A stretch of DNA of 18,001 nt from positions 1-18,001 of the forward strand of contig CAJMSV010000031.1 in NCBI GenBank assembly GCA_905216175.1, given 5' to 3'. The notes beneath the pieces were generated by a model. The model searched no databases, was not told the DNA's origin, and was given only the letters and a program-made list of their open reading frames with translations. The stretch comes from an uncultured bacterium. Lineage in GTDB: Bacteria > Actinomycetota > Coriobacteriia > Coriobacteriales > Coriobacteriaceae. This document shows positions 13,119-18,001 of this stretch, in pieces (within the stretch, counting starts at the first letter, position 1; each line of letters begins with the position of its first letter). Made by a program: the position numbers and the translations under genes.

Positions 13119-15129
13119 CATGACGCTGTTTATCGCATCGCTTGCCGTCTCGTGCATCGGTGCGCTCGCCTCGGTTCTGCTGATCAAGGCCGATAACGCC
13201 GCCAAGCCCGCCGGGTGCCTTATCGGCGCCGTCGCCGCGGTGCTGTCGTTCATCGCGGGCCTCGAGGCCGTGCTTGGCGACGTTTCGTCCCTCAACACGG
13301 TCTTCTTCTTCCCGTTCGCCCGTCTCGAGCTCTTGCTTAACGGCCTTGCGGGCCTGATTGTGGTCCTCATCTCGATCCTCGCCTTTGCGGGCTTCATCTA
13401 CGGTCTGTCCTACTTCGACGAGTACCCGGGCAAGGTCGGGCGCGCCGGCTTCTTCATGAACACCTTCGTCGCCTCGATGATGCTCGTCATCACCGCCGAC
13501 AACGTGTTCTGGTTCCTGGTCGCCTTTGAGCTCATGTCCCTCACGAGCTACTTCCTTGTCGTCATTGAGGAAAACAAGAACTCCATCAAGGGCGGTTGGC
13601 TCTACTTCGTCATCGCGCACGTGGGCTTCGTCCTCATCATGGCGAGCTTCCTGCTCATGACCAACGGCGTGGGCGGTTCCTTCAGCTTCAGTGATTTCCG
13701 TACGCATGACTTTGGACCCGCCATCTCCTCCGTGTGCTTCGTCCTCGCGTTCTTCGGATTTGGCGCAAAGGCCGGTATCATCCCGCTGCACTCCTGGCTG
13801 CCCCAGGCGCACCCCGAGGCGCCGTCCAACGTGTCCGCCCTCATGTCCGGCGGCATGATCAAGATCGGCATCCTGGGAATCCTCAAGGTCGGTCTCGACC
13901 TGCTCGCGGGTTCGGGCGTCCAGCTCTGGTGGGGCCTCATGGTCCTGGTCTTTGGATCCATCTCCTCGGTCCTGGGCGTCGTCTACGCCCTCCACGAGCA
14001 CGACATCAAGCGCCTGCTGGCCTATCACTCCGTCGAGAACATTGGCATCATCTTGCTCGGTGTCGGCGCGTCCATGACGGCGCACGCCCTGGGCAACGAC
14101 GTCATCGCGACGATCGCGCTCATGGCCGCCCTCTACCACACGCTCAACCACGCCATGTTCAAGGGCGAGCTGTTCCTCGGCGCGGGCTCCCTGCTCTATG
14201 CCACGGGTACGCGCAACATGGAGAAGATGGGCGGTCTGTTCCGCCGCATGCCGGTCACGGCCGTCTGCTTCCTCATCGGCGCTCTTGCCATCTCGGCCAT
14301 CCCGCCGCTCAACGGCTTCGTTTCCGAGTGGTTCACCTACCAGTCCCTGTTCAACATCTCGACGCTCTCCGACCCGGTCGTCATGGTGTTCGCCGTCGCC
14401 TCCGCGGCCGCCCTCGCCATCACCGGTGCCCTGGCCGTCACGTGCTTCGTGAAGGCCTACGGCGTCTCGTTCGCGAGCAGCCCTCGTTCCCTGGAGGCCG
14501 CGAACGCCAAGGAGTCCCCGGCTCCGATGTTGTTCTCGCAGATGCTCCTCGCGGCCATCTGCGTGGTACTGGGAATCGGCTCCCCGGTCATCGCCCCGGT
14601 TCTGGGCGACGTCGCCCAGAGCGTGCTTGCCGGCTCCGCCGTCACCGCCACCTCGGGCGTGTCTCTCGTGAACGAGATTTCCGGTGCCGCCACCTCCACC
14701 CCCGCGATCGCCATCGCGCTCGTGGTCCTCACCGGCCTCGCGTTCGTGTTGAGGTCCTGCCTCGGCGCCAAGGCCCCCGCTAAGAAGACCGACCCTTGGG
14801 CGTGCGGCTACGAGCCCAACGAGCACATGCCCGTCGTCGCCACGAGCTTCGCGTCCGACGTCGAACTCTTCATGGGCCCGCTCTACACCCTGCGCGAGGT
14901 ATGCACCAAGATCTGCTGGTCCATCGCGCACGTGTTCCAGAAGCTCACCGGTGTCGCCCAGGGTGTCGCGCCCCTGCCCGACCGTTTCCTGGTCGATGCA
15001 CCGAGCGAGGGTGCCGACAAGCTGGCCGGCCTCGCCTCCAAGATCGAGGGCGGCAACTACTCCGTATACATCTGCTACATCGTCGCGGCGCTCGTGGTAT
15101 TCCTCGTGCTCGCCGTGGTCATGGTCTAG
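13111..15129 (+). CDS. hyfB: hydrogenase-4 component B (NuoL/M-like membrane subunit)
   Basis: A 672-residue integral membrane protein of the HyfB/HycC family, related to the complex I antiporter-like subunits NuoL/M/N. It has many hydrophobic spans (roughly 14-16) and the proton-channel segment FGAKAGIIPLHSWLPQAHPE at about residues 217-236, with Lys220, His227 and Pro residues that are conserved in the family; SVENIGIILLGVG and NHAMFKGELFLGAGS follow. E. coli HyfB has the same length (672). The C-terminal half includes a hydrophilic region (GYEPNEHMPVVATSFASDVE) typical of HycC/HyfB. It anchors the hydrogenase and is thought to couple H2 release to ion translocation. It overlaps hyfA by 8 bases; hyfC starts 17 bases after its stop. 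Confidence 0.93.
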   Translation: MDSMTLFIASLAVSCIGALASVLLIKADNAAKPAGCLIGAVAAVLSFIAGLEAVLGDVSSLNTVFFFPFARLELLLNGLAGLIVVLISILAFAGFIYGLSYFDEYPGKVGRAGFFMNTFVASMMLVITADNVFWFLVAFELMSLTSYFLVVIEENKNSIKGGWLYFVIAHVGFVLIMASFLLMTNGVGGSFSFSDFRTHDFGPAISSVCFVLAFFGFGAKAGIIPLHSWLPQAHPEAPSNVSALMSGGMIKIGILGILKVGLDLLAGSGVQLWWGLMVLVFGSISSVLGVVYALHEHDIKRLLAYHSVENIGIILLGVGASMTAHALGNDVIATIALMAALYHTLNHAMFKGELFLGAGSLLYATGTRNMEKMGGLFRRMPVTAVCFLIGALAISAIPPLNGFVSEWFTYQSLFNISTLSDPVVMVFAVASAAALAITGALAVTCFVKAYGVSFASSPRSLEAANAKESPAPMLFSQMLLAAICVVLGIGSPVIAPVLGDVAQSVLAGSAVTATSGVSLVNEISGAATSTPAIAIALVVLTGLAFVLRSCLGAKAPAKKTDPWACGYEPNEHMPVVATSFASDVELFMGPLYTLREVCTKICWSIAHVFQKLTGVAQGVAPLPDRFLVDAPSEGADKLAGLASKIEGGNYSVYICYIVAALVVFLVLAVVMV

Positions 15130-15146
15130 AGAGGGGAGAGGATATT

Positions 15147-16070
15147 ATGAATATCGTTCTTGCGATGGCGCAGGGCCTCGTGGTCATGCTGGTCGCGCCC
15201 TTCTTCTCCGGCCTCGCCCGTGTGATTCGCGCGAAGATGCACAATCGCCGCGGTCCGTCCATCCTTCAGGATTACCGGGACCTCGCGAAGCTCATGGCGC
15301 GTCCCGAGTCCGTGAGTTCCGACTCGAGCTTCGTGCTGCGCATCATGCCGCCGCTGTTCCTCGCGGTGTCGTTTATGCTCGCCATGGGCCTGCCCATGTT
15401 CACGCTCCAGAGCCCCATGCCCGTCTTTGGTGACGCCATCACCATCATGTACGCGCTCGCGCTGTCCCGCTTCTTCTTCGCGCTGTCCGGCGTGGATTCC
15501 TCCAACGCCTACGCGGGCTTCGGCGGTATCCGCGAGCTCCTCATGAGCGTGCTCATCGAGCCGTCCATGCTCATCGCGCTGTTCACCGTCGCCATCGTGT
15601 GCGGCTCCACGGACATTGCGACCATGGGTCAGCACATCGTTACGGGCAACGTCTCGAGCGTCGTCGCCGCTATCCTCGCCGGCGTCGCCTTCGCGGCCGC
15701 CTGTTACATGGAGCTCGGCAAGCTTCCGTTCGATCAGGCCGAAGCCGAGCAGGAGCTCCAGGAGGGCCCGCTCGCCGAGCTCTCCGGCCCGTCCCTGGCC
15801 ATGATGAAGCTCGCCATGGGCATGAAGCAGGTCGTGGTCGTCGCTTGGTTCACCTCCATCTTCATCCCCTGGGGAGAGCCCGCGACCATCGGCGTCACCG
15901 CTCTCGTGGGCGCCGTCGTCTTCCTCGTCAAGTGCCTGGTCGATTTCGTCGTCTGCGGCGTGCTCGAGAACTCCGTTTCCCGTTCGCGCTTCAAGGTGCT
16001 CGGTAACCAGACCTGGGCCGTCGTCGGCATCGCGGTCCTCGCGTTCGTCTTCGTCGTCGTAGGCGTGTAG
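15147..16070 (+). CDS. hyfC: hydrogenase-4 component C (NuoH-like)
   Basis: A 307-residue membrane protein of the NuoH/HycD/HyfC family, the subunit that joins the hydrogenase arm to the membrane arm. The conserved acidic loop ELGKLPFDQAEAEQELQEGP is at residues 189-208, and the N-terminal loop MHNRRGPSILQDYRDLAKLM is also a family mark. About eight membrane spans are seen. ATG 15147 follows GGGGAGAGG (15133-15141). The open frame that reaches 14796 overlaps hyfB and is rejected. Length is close to E. coli HyfC (315). Confidence 0.93.
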   Translation: MNIVLAMAQGLVVMLVAPFFSGLARVIRAKMHNRRGPSILQDYRDLAKLMARPESVSSDSSFVLRIMPPLFLAVSFMLAMGLPMFTLQSPMPVFGDAITIMYALALSRFFFALSGVDSSNAYAGFGGIRELLMSVLIEPSMLIALFTVAIVCGSTDIATMGQHIVTGNVSSVVAAILAGVAFAAACYMELGKLPFDQAEAEQELQEGPLAELSGPSLAMMKLAMGMKQVVVVAWFTSIFIPWGEPATIGVTALVGAVVFLVKCLVDFVVCGVLENSVSRSRFKVLGNQTWAVVGIAVLAFVFVVVGV

Positions 16071-16086
16071 GGAGAAGGGAGAAACT

Positions 16087-17544
16087 ATGTCAATCGAATC
16101 GAGCTTGTCCCTCTTTGCCATGGTGGCGATCGCCGTCCCCATGCTGGGCTCCCTGCTCATCGTCATGCTGCCGCGTCCCTACGCTAAATGGATCTGCGCC
16201 TTTGCCGGCGGCATCGCCACGGTCGCTTCCGTTGGCTTGGCCGCGACGTTTGCCGGAAACGGCATGAACGCGGTCGATGTAACCTGGGCGAGTATGGGCC
16301 AGACCTTGGTCATGGGCTTCATATTCGACCGGATGAGCACGCTGCTCGCACCCGCGTTCGTCGCTATCGGCCTGCTCGTCGTCATCTATTCGTTCCCGTA
16401 CATGAGCGATAAGAATAAGGAGCATCCCGACGCGCCCCGTCGTCGCTTCTACGTGTACTTCTCCACGTTCATCGGCGCCATGGCCGGTCTCGCCTACAGC
16501 TCCACCATCGTCGGCCAGCTCGTTTTCTTCGAGATCACCGGTGTGTGCTCCTGGGGCCTCATCAGCTACTACATGACGCCCACGGCCAAGAAGGCCGGTA
16601 TGAAGGCGCTCATCATCACCCATATCGGCGCTCTGGGACTCTACATCGGCGCGGCCTTCCTGTTCGCCGGAACCGGCACGTTCGCGCTGAGCGCGATCTC
16701 CCAGCTCGATTCCGGTATGAAGACCGTCGTGCTGCTGCTCATCCTGTTCGCTGCTTGGGCCAAGTCCGCCCAGTTCCCGCTCTACATGTGGCTGCCCTCC
16801 GCAATGGAGGCCCCCACGCCCGTTTCCGCCTACCTTCATGGCGCGTCCATGGTTAAGGTCGGCGTGTGCGTGTTCGCCCGCGCTCTTGCGAGCGCCGGCG
16901 ATATCCCCGAGATCGTCGGTTGGGTCGCCATCATCGACGCCGGCGTGACCATGCTCTTCGGCTTCCTCATGTACCTGCCCCAGAAGGATATGAAGCGCCT
17001 GCTCGCCTTCTCGACGATCGCGCAGCTCGCCTACGTGTTCTTTGGCCTGGGCCTCTCCGTGTTCGGAAGCCAGATGGCGTTTAACGGCGCCGTCGAGCAC
17101 ATCTTCAACCACGCGTTCACCAAGACCCTGTTCTTCCTCATCGCTGGCTCTCTCAGCTTCACGCTGGGAACCCGTATGCTGCCCAAGATCCAGGGCCTCA
17201 TGAAGAAGTACCCGGTCACGGGCGTGGGCTTTGCGGTCGCCGCGACCGCTATCGCCGGCGTGCCCCCCATGAGCACGTTCTTTTCCAAGTTCCAGATCAT
17301 TTCCGGTGGCTTCGCGGTTGGTGCTACCAACACGGTCATCTTTGTCCTCGTGTGCGTCATGGTCGTCGAGACCGTCGCCACCTTCGCATGGTTCCTGCGT
17401 TGGATGGGTAAGGTCCTGCCCGGTGAGCCGAGCGAGACCGTGGCCGCCGGCCAGCCCCTTCCGCGCGCCATGGCGTTCGTGTTCGTCGTCCTCATGATCA
17501 TGGTCGTCGTCGCCGGTCCTCTGTCCTCTAGTTGGATGGGTTAG
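16087..17544 (+). CDS. hyfD: hydrogenase-4 component D (NuoL/M-like membrane subunit)
   Basis: A 485-residue antiporter-like membrane subunit. The segment WAKSAQFPLYMWLPSAMEAP starts at residue 224 (Lys226, Pro residues), followed by TPVSAYLHGASMVKVG; these are the proton-channel motifs of the NuoL/M family. Size matches E. coli HyfD (479). HyfD is present in hydrogenase-4 systems and absent from the simpler Hyc (FHL-1) complex, so this locus is Hyf-like and may translocate more ions. ATG 16087 has GGGAGAAGGGAGAA just upstream, 16 bases after the hyfC stop. At least 13 spans are apparent. Confidence 0.92.
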   Translation: MSIESSLSLFAMVAIAVPMLGSLLIVMLPRPYAKWICAFAGGIATVASVGLAATFAGNGMNAVDVTWASMGQTLVMGFIFDRMSTLLAPAFVAIGLLVVIYSFPYMSDKNKEHPDAPRRRFYVYFSTFIGAMAGLAYSSTIVGQLVFFEITGVCSWGLISYYMTPTAKKAGMKALIITHIGALGLYIGAAFLFAGTGTFALSAISQLDSGMKTVVLLLILFAAWAKSAQFPLYMWLPSAMEAPTPVSAYLHGASMVKVGVCVFARALASAGDIPEIVGWVAIIDAGVTMLFGFLMYLPQKDMKRLLAFSTIAQLAYVFFGLGLSVFGSQMAFNGAVEHIFNHAFTKTLFFLIAGSLSFTLGTRMLPKIQGLMKKYPVTGVGFAVAATAIAGVPPMSTFFSKFQIISGGFAVGATNTVIFVLVCVMVVETVATFAWFLRWMGKVLPGEPSETVAAGQPLPRAMAFVFVVLMIMVVVAGPLSSSWMG

Positions 17545-17554
17545 GAGGTAGGAC

Positions 17555-18001
17555 ATGGGTTATTCGTTAGTCAATATCCTGGGCGGTCTTCTGATCGTGA
17601 CCTCCACCATGGTGGTCGTCTCGAAGACCATCCCGTCCGCCATCAAGTGGTACGCGATCCAGTCGGTTGTCCTGGTGGGCGTGCTGCTCACCCTGGGCCT
17701 CACCACCGGTGCCACCGAGCTTCTCATGTGGGCCGCGTCGGCCTTCGTCACCAAGGTGATCCTCGTTCCGTTCATTCTCAACCGTGCCTACAAGAAGATG
17801 GGTTCGCCTGCCGATAGCACGCTGACCTCCTCCATCAAGCCGGCCTGGACCATCATCCTCACCGGTCTGGAGGTGGCCGTCTGCTTCGCGGTGGTCACGC
17901 GCCTGAGCCTGCCCACCGCCGAGGAGGCCACACCGGCCCTCGCCATCAGCTTCGCGCACAACTTCGTCGGCCTCACGAGCATCATCAACCAGCGCACCCT
18001 C
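17555..18001 (+). CDS. hyfE: hydrogenase-4 component E (NuoK-like), cut by window end
   Basis: The first 149 codons of a membrane protein that runs off the window. Reading starts MGYSLVNILGGLLIVTSTMV and includes AIKWYAIQSVVLVGVLLTLG and FVTKVILVPFILNRAYKK, matching HyfE (E. coli 216 residues), which has an N-terminal part related to NuoK. ATG 17555 follows GGAGGTAGG (17544-17552) and lies 10 bases after the hyfD stop. Four to five spans are visible so far. Order and neighbours (B-C-D-E) support the call; hyfF and the catalytic subunits are expected next. Confidence 0.9.
   Translation, partial: MGYSLVNILGGLLIVTSTMVVVSKTIPSAIKWYAIQSVVLVGVLLTLGLTTGATELLMWAASAFVTKVILVPFILNRAYKKMGSPADSTLTSSIKPAWTIILTGLEVAVCFAVVTRLSLPTAEEATPALAISFAHNFVGLTSIINQRTL

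Noticed and set aside
13060..14931. Long minus-strand open frame (623 codons) opposite hyfB
   Set aside because: It is an artefact of GC-rich codon use in hyfB; its product is Gly/Asp/Arg/His-rich low-complexity sequence with no family features.

Overview
The window reads as chromosomal DNA from a GC-rich anaerobe. The closest guess is a Collinsella-like member of the Coriobacteriia, because it combines a selenocysteine-dependent formate dehydrogenase with a hydrogenase-4-type formate hydrogenlyase operon, a SelD/YedF/DUF3343 selenium module and an AbiEi-like gene of an actinobacterial kind. This placement rests on gene content and base composition and was not checked by any search.

Region 1 (97-5286, + strand) is a selenium-handling module: an acyl-CoA-dehydratase-type activase ATPase, a GT4 glycosyltransferase whose end overlaps the start of selD, selD, yedF, a DUF3343 putative Se/S carrier, and a cysteine-desulfurase-family PLP enzyme, closed by a strong intrinsic terminator at 5254-5286. 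selD contains an in-frame TGA at codon 17, exactly where the catalytic Cys/Sec of SelD lies, so SelD is itself a selenoprotein; a naive caller would truncate it.

Region 2 (5307-6962) holds a BrnQ-type branched-chain amino-acid carrier, followed by a near-consensus sigma-70 promoter driving tRNA-Pro(TGG) and tRNA-Gly(TCC) and a terminator.

Region 3 (about 6978-9273) looks like accessory DNA lodged after the tRNAs. Two long palindromes in opposite orientation bracket a more AT-rich minus-strand gene for an AbiEi-like winged-helix/nuclease-like protein. Next to it is a minus-strand toxin-antitoxin pair: an intact RelB/DinJ-type antitoxin and a PIN-domain toxin broken by an apparent one-base deletion at its start.

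Region 4 (9606 to the window end, + strand) is the formate hydrogenlyase operon: a four-cluster ferredoxin-like carrier, fdhF (Sec140, with a clear SECIS hairpin bearing GGUCU), an internal terminator-like hairpin, a HyfA/HycB-like carrier, then membrane subunits HyfB, HyfC, HyfD and HyfE (the last cut by the window edge). The hydrogenase catalytic subunits are presumably just downstream.

The regions are linked in function: SelD supplies selenophosphate for the selenocysteine used by FdhF, and probably for its own synthesis. The most promising undescribed element is the translational coupling of a GT4 glycosyltransferase to a Sec-containing selD beside an activase ATPase, which could mean a selenium pathway beyond Sec incorporation. 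The palindrome-bracketed AbiEi/nuclease-like gene is the second.
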